A stretch of 64,000 nt of DNA from Pseudomonas sp. ML2-2023-3 (GTDB lineage: Bacteria > Pseudomonadota > Gammaproteobacteria > Pseudomonadales > Pseudomonadaceae), in assembly GCF_037055275.1 (NCBI RefSeq), contig NZ_CP146343.1:1398501-1462500 (forward strand). Reading direction: 5' to 3'. Below are positions 19,002-27,271 of the stretch, one piece after another. Each line of letters starts with the position of its first letter. Position 1 is the stretch's first letter. Under the pieces are notes generated by a model. That model had not been told where the DNA came from and searched no databases. It saw nothing but the letters and a program-made list of their open reading frames with translations. Both the position numbers and the translations under genes were made by a program.

Positions 19002-19237
19002 ACAAGGTTCGCAGGCGTATGGGGCATTAAAAAACAGTGAGCAGGAAAGAGAGGTTCAAATCTGAGGATGAAGCAGAGGGCCTGGAGTGTTTTCTTCTGG
19101 CCGTGCTCTGCCGGCCATGGCCTAGATGCGTACTGGTCGAACTCGATGCAAATCGGGTGGTTAGATCAAATGAAAACGGTTGGTCAAGTCTGTGCTGTCA
19201 TACATCAATGACACTCACAATTTGAAACAGACAATTA

Positions 19238-19258
19238 TTGACATTGCCATAGTGTCAA
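19238..19258 (+). promoter_or_regulatory. Dyad in front of the CopZ-like gene
   Basis: TTGACA-N9-TGTCAA is a perfect inverted repeat whose left arm is also a consensus -35. A long spacer to a weak -10 would suit a MerR/CueR-type regulator, but no such gene is in the window. The rest of 19002-19312 shows no gene I believe in. Confidence 0.4.
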
Positions 19259-19312
19259 CCTTGATGCTGTCGGTACGGTGTAAAGAGACCGCTCAGCACG
19301 AGAGGAATAATC

Positions 19313-19513
19313 ATGTTCATCTTAGATGTATCAGGCATTGGTTGCGGCGGTTGCGTCAGCAAAATCACTAAAGCAATTCAGTCCTTGGACAACAAAGCTA
19401 CGATTTCCGTGGATCGGTCCGCCGGAAAGGTGAGTGTTGAAAGTAGCGAAAGCTCAGAGCAAATTCGTAAAGCTGTCGAGGCGTTAGGTTTTCCTTCCCA
19501 AATCAGCACTTGA
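19313..19513 (+). CDS. copZ: CopZ-like heavy-metal-associated (HMA) chaperone, 66 aa
   Basis: A single ferredoxin-fold HMA domain with the metal motif GIGCGGCVSKI (Cys11 and Cys14), followed by the expected KAIQSLDNKATISVDRSAGK and a C-terminal IRKAVEALGFP. It would bind Cu(I) in the cytoplasm and hand it to a P-type ATPase, but no CopA-type ATPase gene is in this window. The Met before the first Cys of the usual MxCxxC is replaced (GIGCGGC). Confidence 0.85.
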   Translation: MFILDVSGIGCGGCVSKITKAIQSLDNKATISVDRSAGKVSVESSESSEQIRKAVEALGFPSQIST

Positions 19514-19581
19514 ATGCTGACACCTACCCTTGGCCCATAGTCAGCGCCCCTTATGCGGATGGCTCACAAGACCCTGCGCTA

Positions 19582-20001
19582 CTAATCTCCTCGCAGAGCT
19601 TTGAGCAAACCTTTGAATGCACCATTCAAACGAGTAAAAGCGGCATCGAAACGTATCCCATTTTCTGTGTATTTTGCGACCTCAACCTGCTGATCGACAG
19701 TATTTTGATCGATGGCAGGTTGAACCGGAGTGCTGTAAAGCAAACCGCTTCCGTAAATATCACTTGCTGAATCTTTTCCGGCAATATGTTTTACATTTGG
19801 CGTTTTCAAAGAAAACGTATTAGCAAGGTTTTCTCTATTCTGACTTGCAAGCACAGTAGAGAAGTCCATATCTCGAGCTTTGAAGTTCGGCGTATCGGCG
19901 TTTGCGATATTATTACTCAGGATTTCAGCTCTTTGACTACGATAAAATAACGCTCTTTCTGATGTGCCAAGTGCTTTCTCAAAGTTAATGCTTACACTCA
20001 A
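19582..20001 (-). CDS. flgB: Orphan flagellar proximal-rod protein FlgB, 139 aa
   Basis: Full-length match to Pseudomonas FlgB: N-terminal rod signature ILSNNIANADTPNFKARDMD, a central variable region, then QPAIDQNTVDQQVEVAKYTE and a C-terminal NGAFKGLLKALRGD. FlgB is the first rod subunit of the flagellar basal body and is normally followed by flgC and the rest of flgB-L. Here it stands alone among copper genes with a TTG start (AAGGGTGAT upstream) and A+T-rich codon use. It may be a cargo gene or a relic of transfer. No disrupting stop is present. Confidence 0.85.
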   Translation of the reverse strand: MSVSINFEKALGTSERALFYRSQRAEILSNNIANADTPNFKARDMDFSTVLASQNRENLANTFSLKTPNVKHIAGKDSASDIYGSGLLYSTPVQPAIDQNTVDQQVEVAKYTENGIRFDAAFTRLNGAFKGLLKALRGD

Positions 20002-20237
20002 TCACCCTTGATGGCTCAATTTTTTCCAAGAACAACTAATACTTTGATTTTGCCGCAGTGCATCTAGGTTCATACACGAAGCTCCGGCATAGAAATCTAA
20101 AAACGACTTCACCTTGAAAGCACCTAAACCAAATCAATTACCCACCTAAAGCTGAGGCTAAATAAACAGCCGTGCGACTCGAAAAGATCGATACTTTACG
20201 TATTGAATAGCGTATTCCTCAAGAGAAATATGCCAAC

Positions 20238-20253
20238 CTGACACAACTGTAAT
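20238..20253 (+). promoter_or_regulatory. CopR-type box before the 68-aa exported protein
   Basis: CTGACA-CAAC-TGTAAT, both half-sites perfect, 121 bp before the ATG at 20375. The rest of the 20002-20374 gap shows no gene. Confidence 0.6.
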
Positions 20254-20374
20254 ATTCAGCTAAGGCTTCTGACAGGGCATGAGTTTTATAGTCCTATTGA
20301 GCCTTAAGCTCTCCCCTAAGAATCATCGTTTGATGTGGATTTAGGGATTACCAATACTCCCAGAGGACACTAAA

Positions 20375-20581
20375 ATGAAATCCATCAAAGCTTTGTTCAT
20401 CATTGCAGCCCTAACCGTCTCTTCTTTTGCTATGGCTGAAGGCGGTGGTGACCGGACGTTCGCCCGCATGGAAGTAGCTAGGAATAATTCAATGGAATCG
20501 TATCAAATAGCCCAACAACAGAGCACCCAGCCCCCGATCGCAGAAAGCAAAGTCAAAGCGATGGGCCACAAGAATTGCTGA
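20375..20581 (+). CDS. Small exported PtrA-like protein, 68 aa
   Basis: Signal peptide MKSIKALFIIAALTVSSFAMA, then EGGGDRTFARMEVARNNSME: the strongest match in the window to the PtrA N-terminal family. The mature part is only about 47 residues and ends ...KAMGHKNC with a His and a terminal Cys that could ligate metal. GAGG upstream of the ATG and a CopR box further up support expression under copper. It sits just upstream of copA but has its own leader, and a second box separates it from copA. Confidence 0.78.
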   Translation: MKSIKALFIIAALTVSSFAMAEGGGDRTFARMEVARNNSMESYQIAQQQSTQPPIAESKVKAMGHKNC

Positions 20582-20602
20582 ATAGCTTACTGCGCATCAA
20601 AA

Positions 20603-20618
20603 CTGACAGAAATGTAAT
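20603..20618 (+). promoter_or_regulatory. CopR box of copAB
   Basis: CTGACA-GAAA-TGTAAT, the consensus form, 179 bp before the copA ATG. Confidence 0.75.
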
Positions 20619-20796
20619 CACTGTGATGGTTCAAATGTGGCAATTTCTGAGCTCGCTTGCCGTAAACACTCGTTTTTAGTGACGGCGAGCTAAGCTCATT
20701 CGGGCGCATCCCCCCGAGAGAGTTCCTTCAACCTGTTGAGCAACTCATTGGTTGTTTCGCACGGCTTCCCTTTTTCACTGATCGGACGTAAACGGC

Positions 20797-22704
20797 ATGA
20801 ATTCCAAAACCTCTAGGCGGACATTCGTTAAAGGCCTGGCCGCTGGTGGCGTTCTCGGCGGCCTTGGTCTGTGGCGCACTCCTGTATGGGCAGTGACCAG
20901 TCCTGGTCTGCCGAGCATTCTCACCGGTAACGAATTTGATCTGTTTATTGGTGAAATCCCTGTAAATATTACTGGCTCGCCGCGCACAGCCATGACCATC
21001 AATGGTTCGTTGCCCGGACCTTTGCTTCGTTGGCGCGAAGGCGAAACGGTCACACTGCGTGTGAAAAACCGCCTAGACCAAGACACGTCGATTCATTGGC
21101 ACGGGATCATTCTGCCCGCCAATATGGACGGTGTACCGGGGTTGAGTTTCCATGGCATCGCGCCCGACGGGATGTACGAGTACAAATTCAATGTGCATCA
21201 AAACGGCACATACTGGTACCACAGCCATTCAGGCTTGCAGGAACAGGCAGGCGTATACGGTCCAATTGTCATCGACTCTAAAGAGCCTGAACCTTTTCAA
21301 TACGATCGCGACTATGTGGTGATGTTGACTGACTGGACCGATGAAGATCCTAGTCGTGTCATGGCCAAGCTCAAGAAGCAATCGGACTACTACAACCACC
21401 ACAAACGTACCGTGGGCGACTTTATCGGCGACGTCAGCAAGCAAGGTTGGTCTGCTGCTGTGGCCGACCGCAAGATGTGGGCTGAAATGAAAATGAACCC
21501 CACTGATCTCGCAGACGTCAGTGGGGATACTTACACCTATCTCATGAATGGCCAAGCGCCTAACGGTAACTGGACCGGTATTTTCAAGCCGGGCGAGAAG
21601 CTGCGCCTGCGCTTTATCAACGGTTCAGCTATGAGCTATTTCGACGTTCGCATCCCTGGTTTGAAAATGACCGTTGTGGCGGCTGACGGTCAACATGTCA
21701 AACCAGTCAGCGTCGATGAATTCCGCATCGCCGTGGCAGAAACGTATGACGTGATCGTAGAACCTACCAGCGAAGAGGCTTACACCATCTTTGCCCAGTC
21801 CATGGATAGAACCGGTTATGCACGTGGAACCTTGGCAGTTCGCGAAGGTTTGAAAGCACAGGTACCTGCGATCGATCCTCGGCCGCTTTTGACCATGGAT
21901 GACATGGGTATGGGCGGTATGGAGGGCATGGACCATGGCGGCATGGCTGGTATGGGCGGCGATATGAAGCAAGGTGAAATGTCAGGCATGGCTGGCATGG
22001 ATCACAGCAAGATGACGGGGATGAACCAAAGCGACATGACCGGCATGGACAGCGGTGACATGTCTAACATGGCCGGCATGGATCACAGCAAGATGGCGGG
22101 AATGGACAAAGGCGACACGTCCAATATGGCCGGCATGGACCACAGCCAGATGGCTGGGATGAGCGATATGAGTGGCGAAATGCAGGCCCATCCAGCATCC
22201 GAAACCAACAACCCCTTGGTTGATATGCAAGCCATGAGCCCTACGCCAAAGCTAAACGACCCTGGCATAGGTTTGCGGAATAATGGTCGTCGAGTCCTCA
22301 CCTACTCTGATTTGAGAAGCACTTTCCAAGACCCTGACGGCCGCGAGCCCAATCGCACTATTGAACTTCATCTGACCGGTCACATGGAAAAGTTTTCGTG
22401 GTCCTTCAACGGAATCAAATTTTCAGACGCAGAGCCGCTTCGTCTGAAGTATGGGGAGCGTCTTCGGATCACCCTGGTGAATGACACCATGATGACCCAT
22501 CCCATCCACCTTCACGGCATGTGGAGCGACCTTGAAGACGAAAATGGCAAGTTCATGGTGCGCAAGCACACAATTGACATGCCACCAGGTACTAAGCGCA
22601 GTTATCGAGTCACCGCTGATGCCTTAGGTCGCTGGGCCTATCACTGCCACCTACTTTTCCATATGGAAATGGGCATGTTCCGTGAAGTACGGGTTGATGA
22701 GTAA
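20797..22704 (+). CDS. copA: Copper resistance multicopper oxidase CopA (PcoA type), 635 aa
   Basis: Periplasmic multicopper oxidase that oxidises Cu(I) and binds several copper ions. It has a Tat signal with SRRTFVKG near the N-terminus. Cupredoxin 1 has the T2/T3 ligands HWHG (100-103) and HSH (142-144). A long Met/His-rich insertion (about residues 366-455) repeats units like GMDHSKMAGM and probably sequesters Cu(I). The last domain has HPIHLHGMW and HCHLLFHMEMGM with the type-1 ligands. Length is typical of CopA/PcoA. copB follows 12 bp later in the same operon. Confidence 0.96.
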   Translation: MNSKTSRRTFVKGLAAGGVLGGLGLWRTPVWAVTSPGLPSILTGNEFDLFIGEIPVNITGSPRTAMTINGSLPGPLLRWREGETVTLRVKNRLDQDTSIHWHGIILPANMDGVPGLSFHGIAPDGMYEYKFNVHQNGTYWYHSHSGLQEQAGVYGPIVIDSKEPEPFQYDRDYVVMLTDWTDEDPSRVMAKLKKQSDYYNHHKRTVGDFIGDVSKQGWSAAVADRKMWAEMKMNPTDLADVSGDTYTYLMNGQAPNGNWTGIFKPGEKLRLRFINGSAMSYFDVRIPGLKMTVVAADGQHVKPVSVDEFRIAVAETYDVIVEPTSEEAYTIFAQSMDRTGYARGTLAVREGLKAQVPAIDPRPLLTMDDMGMGGMEGMDHGGMAGMGGDMKQGEMSGMAGMDHSKMTGMNQSDMTGMDSGDMSNMAGMDHSKMAGMDKGDTSNMAGMDHSQMAGMSDMSGEMQAHPASETNNPLVDMQAMSPTPKLNDPGIGLRNNGRRVLTYSDLRSTFQDPDGREPNRTIELHLTGHMEKFSWSFNGIKFSDAEPLRLKYGERLRITLVNDTMMTHPIHLHGMWSDLEDENGKFMVRKHTIDMPPGTKRSYRVTADALGRWAYHCHLLFHMEMGMFREVRVDE

Positions 22705-22716
22705 AGGAGACGATCT

Positions 22717-23709
22717 GTGAGCACATACGTAAATCGTAATAAATCGCTGGTGGGTTGCCTCTTTGTCGTTGGTCTGATGGGCGGACTCTCTTCTGTGGTG
22801 ATGGCAGGAGAAGATAGTAGTGATCATTCATCTACTGCGAAAGCAACTAACAAACCTGCAACTACGGCAAACGAAACTAAGCCCGATCACGGTTCAATGG
22901 ACCACAGCAAGATGGGGTCTATGGATCACAGTAAGATGAGCATGGACGACGGGGCAATGGAAGGTATGGAAAGCATGGGTGGAGGGGCGACCGCCACGAG
23001 TCGAACCTCGATCCCCGTACTTACCGACGCTGACCGTGCAGCCGCCTTTCCAGATGTGGCAGGTCATGGTGTCCACGACAAACAACTCAACTCCTTCATG
23101 CTGCTGGATAAGTTTGAGTACCAGGATGCTGATAACGGTAGTGCACTGGCCTGGGATGCAAAAGGATGGATCGGCGGTGACGTTGACCGACTGTGGTTGC
23201 GCTCGGAAGGTGAACGTACCAATGGTGTAACGGAAAGCTCTGAACTCTCCGCACTTTGGGGACACGCCATCGGTCCGTGGTGGGATGTCGTCACCGGCGT
23301 ACGGCAAGATTTCAAGCCCGGGTCGCCACAAACTTGGGGAGCGCTCGGTATACAGGGCATGGCCCTGTATAACTTTGAAGCCGAAGCCACTGCCTACATC
23401 GGTGAGAACGGTCAGACCGCTGCTCGATTTGAGGGCGACTACGACATTCTGCTGACCAATCGCCTGATCTTGCAGCCTACAGCCGAAGTAAATTTATACG
23501 GGAAAAATGATCCTCAGCGTGGCATTGGGTCTGGATTGGCTAACACCGAAGTGGGGTTGCGATTGCGTTACGAGATTGTTCGCCAATTTGCCCCCTACAT
23601 TGGAGTTAGCTGGAACCGCTCCTACGGCAAGACGGCCGACCTGGCGAGCGACGAAGGAGAAAGGACCAGCGAGGCTCGATTTGTTGCCGGTATTCGGATG
23701 TGGTTCTGA
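22717..23709 (+). CDS. copB: Copper resistance outer-membrane protein CopB, 330 aa
   Basis: The GTG start at 22717 has AAAGGAGA 7-9 bp upstream; a signal peptide ends at VVMAGE. The N-terminal 100 residues are Met/His/Asp-rich ([18 protein letters not shown]), echoing the copA insertion. The C-terminal part (from about residue 115) is a beta-barrel of the CopB family ([19 protein letters not shown]-like strands), ending [10 protein letters not shown] with the aromatic terminus needed for outer-membrane insertion. It works with CopA in copper sequestration and may form the outer-membrane exit. Confidence 0.94.
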   Translation: MSTYVNRNKSLVGCLFVVGLMGGLSSVVMAGEDSSDHSSTAKATNKPATTANETKPDHGSMDHSKMGSMDHSKMSMDDGAMEGMESMGGGATATSRTSIPVLTDADRAAAFPDVAGHGVHDKQLNSFMLLDKFEYQDADNGSALAWDAKGWIGGDVDRLWLRSEGERTNGVTESSELSALWGHAIGPWWDVVTGVRQDFKPGSPQTWGALGIQGMALYNFEAEATAYIGENGQTAARFEGDYDILLTNRLILQPTAEVNLYGKNDPQRGIGSGLANTEVGLRLRYEIVRQFAPYIGVSWNRSYGKTADLASDEGERTSEARFVAGIRMWF

Positions 23710-23718
23710 GTGCATGAC

Positions 23719-24008
23719 ATGAAAAAACATTGACCTCTACTGGTGTGGTCGCCGCAATAGTAGCTGCCGGTAAGGTGCTCCCTCTGGATATCTTCATGCA
23801 GATGCAGCCGAAGAGGTAACCGAAGCAGAAGACCATCATGGCGAGAGACAGCGACTACGGTGAGGTAGCAGCACCTTCTCAGGATGAAAGTACCCAACAT
23901 ACCCATCCTTAGGGTGGCAAGGCTTCACATGACGCGTCTTCAACTCAGACCGCTTAGCCAAAAAATCATACCCATGCTGATGGGAAGGAACATACCCATG
24001 CGAAATAA
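23719..24008 (+). pseudogene. Decayed gene for an exported His-rich protein (possible RND adaptor N-terminus)
   Basis: No intact frame is present, but three frames in order give a coherent product: MKK then, one base shifted, TLTSTGVVAAIVAAG (a signal or anchor segment); then LHADAAEEVTEAEDHHGE in a second frame; then DSDYGEVAAPSQDESTQHTH, stop, GGKASHDASSTQT, stop, KNHTHADGKEHTHAK. A missing A in the A-run after the ATG, further shifts and two in-frame stops explain the breakage. The acidic, His-rich style resembles the metal-binding N-terminal tail of CusB/CzcB-type adaptors; that identity is inference. The copG start lies inside its last codons. Confidence 0.6.
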
Positions 24009-24465
24009 CATTTTTCGTCCTGGTCGGGCACTGCGCCTTGCTGCACTCTCGGTTCTGTTTATCAGTTCCGCAGGTCATGCCACAGAATTGCTGACGATCA
24101 ACGTCCATCGTGACGCTAACTGTGGATGCTGCAAGAAGTGGATGGAGCACCTTGAAGCCAACGGTTTCACCGTCGTTGATCATGTAGAAACCAACATGAG
24201 CAGAGTCAAGAAAGACTTGGGTGTTATTCCGCGTCTCTCGTCATGCCACACCGCTATGATCAACGGAAAATTTGTTGAAGGCCATGTACCTGCAGAGCAA
24301 ATAGTTGCTTTGATCAAACGCGACGACCTTATCGGGATTGCTGTACCTGGCATGCCGACAGGCTCACCTGGCATGGAGGTCGGTGGAAAGAAGGATGCTT
24401 ATCAGGTAATTGGCCTGAGCAAAACAGGTATTAACCAAGTGATTGCCGAATACCCGGCAAACTAG
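23998..24465 (+). CDS. copG: CopG-like DUF411 copper protein, 155 aa
   Basis: The ATG at 23998 (MRNNIFRPGRALRLAALSVL) has GGAAGGAA 8-10 bp upstream and gives a signal peptide ending at GHA. The mature protein is a thioredoxin-like DUF411 domain with the Cys motif DANCGCCKKW, a further conserved SSCHTAM and EGHVPAEQI, which together supply the Cys/His ligands of the copper cluster described for CopG. It probably acts as a periplasmic copper redox or binding factor. It follows copB after a gap filled by gene debris and is likely still in the copAB transcript. Confidence 0.88.
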   Translation: MRNNIFRPGRALRLAALSVLFISSAGHATELLTINVHRDANCGCCKKWMEHLEANGFTVVDHVETNMSRVKKDLGVIPRLSSCHTAMINGKFVEGHVPAEQIVALIKRDDLIGIAVPGMPTGSPGMEVGGKKDAYQVIGLSKTGINQVIAEYPAN

Positions 24466-24644
24466 TTTTCAAACTTTCCTTAATTCTTGCGTGGTCACTG
24501 CCCTTGATCATGCAAGTGACGGAGTGCTTACTCTAATGAGCTATCAAAATTGAGACGGACTCCTCACTGGCTATAACCACCCACCTGTAAGTTGGCAAAA
24601 AGTTATTAAGCATTTGTAGTCGTATGGGTGACACACCATAAAAA

Positions 24645-24663
24645 AGGCGCCACTAGGGCGCCT
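24645..24663 (-). terminator. Rho-independent terminator of the DUF2790 gene (minus strand)
   Basis: AGGCGCC/GGCGCCT with a 5-base loop followed on the minus strand by TTTTT; it lies 215 bp after the stop of the gene at 24878-25210. No gene is seen in 24466-24877 on either strand. Confidence 0.75.
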
Positions 24664-24877
24664 AAACCATCTCCACAACCAAAGGAGAAACACAGAGATG
24701 GGGTGTATCTGGTAAGCGAACATTTGTTGCTAGCTAGTGTTCGTTAATGGAGTGGCAGTGGTTACTCAACAATAAATCGAACCTAATCCAAATAAGATTC
24801 GAAAATGTCTGCACTCGTCGTTACTTGGCAACCATTAAGCACATGCGCTCCAGAGAACCTACCATGGCTACCTTAGT

Positions 24878-25210
24878 CTATCCTCCGCGTGGGCAGTTAG
24901 TACCCATAACCCTGTACTCTACAGTGTTGAGCTTGCCAGCCGAATCTTCAAAGGTCATACGCGAAGGCGCAACAGCACAGTTTATATTAGCTTGCGTCAT
25001 ACTGACGACCTTATGAATATCTAGGTCCATACCATATTTATAATGAACAATTTCAGGGTTAGACTTCCCGTTTTTCAAGGCGTACTGCTCCATCGCCTGT
25101 TGGTTTTCTTGCATCATCCGACCGTAAACGCGATCACCACCTCCTTCAGCTATTGCCAAAGACGACAAGGCCAATATTGAAATGGTAAAAAATGCTTTAA
25201 ATACTTTCAT
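24878..25210 (-). CDS. Exported DUF2790-family protein with GGGDR N-terminus, 110 aa
   Basis: The signal peptide MKVFKAFFTISILALSSLAIA is followed by EGGGDRVYGRMMQENQQAME, which ties the PtrA-like N-terminus directly to a DUF2790 domain (HYKYGMDLDIHKVVSMTQAN...NCAV...MTFEDSAGKLNTVEYRVMG...NCPRGG). Two Cys may pair. It shares about half its residues with the protein at 4491-4817 and so links the two small-protein types into one family. A CopR-type box lies about 75 bp upstream, GGAGAC precedes the start, and a terminator follows. Confidence 0.82.
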   Translation of the reverse strand: MKVFKAFFTISILALSSLAIAEGGGDRVYGRMMQENQQAMEQYALKNGKSNPEIVHYKYGMDLDIHKVVSMTQANINCAVAPSRMTFEDSAGKLNTVEYRVMGTNCPRGG

Positions 25211-25283
25211 GATTGTCTCCTAGTGCTGACTTACTTCTGACCAGAGAATAACCAATGATACCTTTCAGAATGCTGCCGCGAAT

Positions 25284-25299
25284 ATTACTTATGTGTCAG
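25284..25299 (-). promoter_or_regulatory. CopR-type box of the DUF2790 gene
   Basis: Minus strand CTGACA-CATA-AGTAAT, closely matching the box at 16411-16426, which also has AGTAAT and continues ATT. Confidence 0.6.
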
Positions 25300-25449
25300 G
25301 TATTGTGAGCCCGGCTCCTGGCTTGCAAGGTGTCTAGAGAATCCGGGGCGATTCAGACAGTTGCTACCGCACCGGTGGGTAGAGCTCCATCGCATTGATC
25401 AAATGGGCGTAACCCACTAGATTTCCCATTTTTTCCCCTGTCGCTGGCT

Positions 25450-25481
25450 AGATTTTCTTAACCGCGCCAAGATTTTCTTAA
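25450..25481. repeat. Tandem 12-bp repeats at a 20-bp pitch
   Basis: AGATTTTCTTAA at 25450-25461 and again at 25470-25481, exactly 20 bp apart, with AGAAAATATTAA in opposite sense shortly after (about 25500). This looks like a set of protein-binding sites such as a transposon or island end. The whole gap 25211-25834 has no gene I can support. Confidence 0.4.
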
Positions 25482-25834
25482 AATGTGCGCCGAACACTCA
25501 GAAAATATTAACCGAAAATGGCCGCGCAACCACTATTTTGGGGCTTTCCGCTTATTGGCGGTAAGCGTCCCGCAATCACATCTTACCGCATTGCGCTTTC
25601 TGGACGACCTGGGCTTTGAACGTTTTGGGATAAGAGCTACGTTGGCGCATGGAAATCCTAGCGATAAGGGTGATTGCGTTCGCTTAAAAATACGCGGACA
25701 CAATCGCCCTTAATGCTGGAGTTCGGTAGGTGAGTTCGCCGGACGGTTACTGCTATGGGGCATCTCAGCCAGAACGCAGTCACTGAGTGCGAGCTACCCA
25801 ACTGAGCTGGGAGTTGAACTGCTGAAAAGCACGG

Positions 25835-27247
25835 TTATTGGTAGAAGGCTGCCGACCCGTAGAACTCAAGTGGAGTATAATCTTCCTCTTTCCTTCGAAG
25901 CTGACGGATTAAATCAAATTCTCTTCCAGTTTTGGAGGCAAGGTCGTCTGCGATCTCTAATGTAGACCTCCTAATTGCAAGCATCGCCATCTTATAGGCG
26001 TCGAAATAAGAGTTCCCAGCCGCCAAATTGAAAGCTAGATAAGCTCCGAACGCTGCTGCTGGATAACCCATGACAGGCCATAGATGGGAAATTGTCGCTT
26101 GATCTGCGCTCGCTAAACCTGGGGCTATACCGATTTTTGGTAGAAAACCGCGTTCCTCAAATCGCGCTCCGTCACAAATGTTTAGAAATGCTAATCGCCG
26201 TTTATCCATGACTGGAGCCTGCTCCCATAGATCCTCAAGCGAAACGGATAAATTATCCCCGATGTGCATTTTCACATGTTTAGGAGACCAGTGATCAAAC
26301 TCGCCGTGGGATGCGACCCAAATAATATCGTACTTAGGGTCTTTATAAGCGTCGATGAAGCTTTGTTGCGTGGCTTCGGTGAAGCAGACCACTTTTACGG
26401 TGGCTCCGGCAGATTCAAAGATGTGCTTAATTACTTCGGCCTCAAGTTCTTCTGTAAGACTTCCGCCACCACACCAAATCAAAACATTTTGCGGTTTTCT
26501 GTCAGATTTTGGAGTGGATAACGATGAGGTTAGCGGCCATGTTTCACCCCGCACTTTGAGCTGTATCGCTTGCAGCGGGGTACACTCAGTATCAAGAATC
26601 AACTGGTATAAAGGTTTGGCGTTGAACGGAAATGGAGAAAAGCAATAGCTTCTAGTTAGGGCTGTTTCGTATTCTGTAGAATTCCCATACTTAGGGATTC
26701 CTATTCTATTTGGAATTGTTAGACCAGAGTTGTCGGAATAAGCGATGGTTTTTGCCACGCCTAAAAAATGGTTGCTCGATTGTACCAGTTGCTCGATAAA
26801 GGTCTGAGTATCACGCTCAATGAATATTTTCTCGTCGCCTAAAGCTGCGAGATAGCCATGCTCACCGAACGGAATAGATATGTACAGATCTTGTGCATTG
26901 ATATTGGAATTGGCTGTCAGTAACTGGTGCCACAGCAGTAAACCGTCAAGCGTGACGTGGGTTTTACCGGCGTTCAAGCTGTTGACGACAAACGGCAAAA
27001 TTGAGCCGCTCCGCATTGCTGCATCACGAAAGAAATTAATTCCGTCAAGCTTTGACTTATAGAAACCTTGGACAAGGTTTATCTTTCTGAGAAGTGCGGA
27101 TGGGTCTCCATCCTTATTGCCTGCATAGATAGTGGCTAGCAGTTGCAGCTTATGCGGCTCAGCGAGGTTTTCATTGAAGTCGGCGAGTGCCTTTGCTGCC
27201 CACTCATGCGATGCTTTGCTTGAGAACGCACTTGCTGTAGTAGACAA
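25835..27247 (-). CDS. CHAT-domain caspase-like protease, 470 aa
   Basis: The C-terminal third is a CHAT (caspase HetF-associated TPR) peptidase domain: a Rossmann-like start NVLIWCGGGSLTEELEAEV (254-272), catalytic His314 in DIIWVASHGEFDHW, and catalytic Cys358 in RLAFLNICDGARFEERG, followed by the usual VMGYPAAAFGAYLAFNLAAG helix-strand segment and a closing ...PLEFYGSAAFYQ. Residues 1-250 are an unassigned, partly helical region with no TPR motif I can see. No signal peptide or TM is present. It follows the 206-aa gene by 24 bp. CHAT proteases act as effectors or activators in several bacterial immune systems; a role here in defence or programmed death is inference. It is A+T-rich compared with the core genes that follow. 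Confidence 0.8.
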   Translation of the reverse strand: MSTTASAFSSKASHEWAAKALADFNENLAEPHKLQLLATIYAGNKDGDPSALLRKINLVQGFYKSKLDGINFFRDAAMRSGSILPFVVNSLNAGKTHVTLDGLLLWHQLLTANSNINAQDLYISIPFGEHGYLAALGDEKIFIERDTQTFIEQLVQSSNHFLGVAKTIAYSDNSGLTIPNRIGIPKYGNSTEYETALTRSYCFSPFPFNAKPLYQLILDTECTPLQAIQLKVRGETWPLTSSLSTPKSDRKPQNVLIWCGGGSLTEELEAEVIKHIFESAGATVKVVCFTEATQQSFIDAYKDPKYDIIWVASHGEFDHWSPKHVKMHIGDNLSVSLEDLWEQAPVMDKRRLAFLNICDGARFEERGFLPKIGIAPGLASADQATISHLWPVMGYPAAAFGAYLAFNLAAGNSYFDAYKMAMLAIRRSTLEIADDLASKTGREFDLIRQLRRKEEDYTPLEFYGSAAFYQ

Positions 27248-27271
27248 GGTGTAATAATGAACGGCACGGAC

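Noticed and set aside
19037..19225. Open frame of 62 codons between dmeR and copZ
   Set aside because: No Shine-Dalgarno, no family, cysteine/tryptophan-rich random-looking product, and it overlaps the dyad region upstream of copZ.
24747..25016. Plus-strand 89-codon frame over the end of the DUF2790 gene
   Set aside because: Antisense shadow of a well-supported exported protein; no start signal.
25483..25713. Open frame of 76 codons in the gap between the DUF2790 and CHAT genes
   Set aside because: No ribosome site and no recognisable family; the stretch looks like noncoding repeat-bearing DNA.
25770..25815. Possible tRNA gene on the minus strand
   Set aside because: Only a D-arm-like stretch is present; no acceptor, anticodon or T arm can be folded around it.
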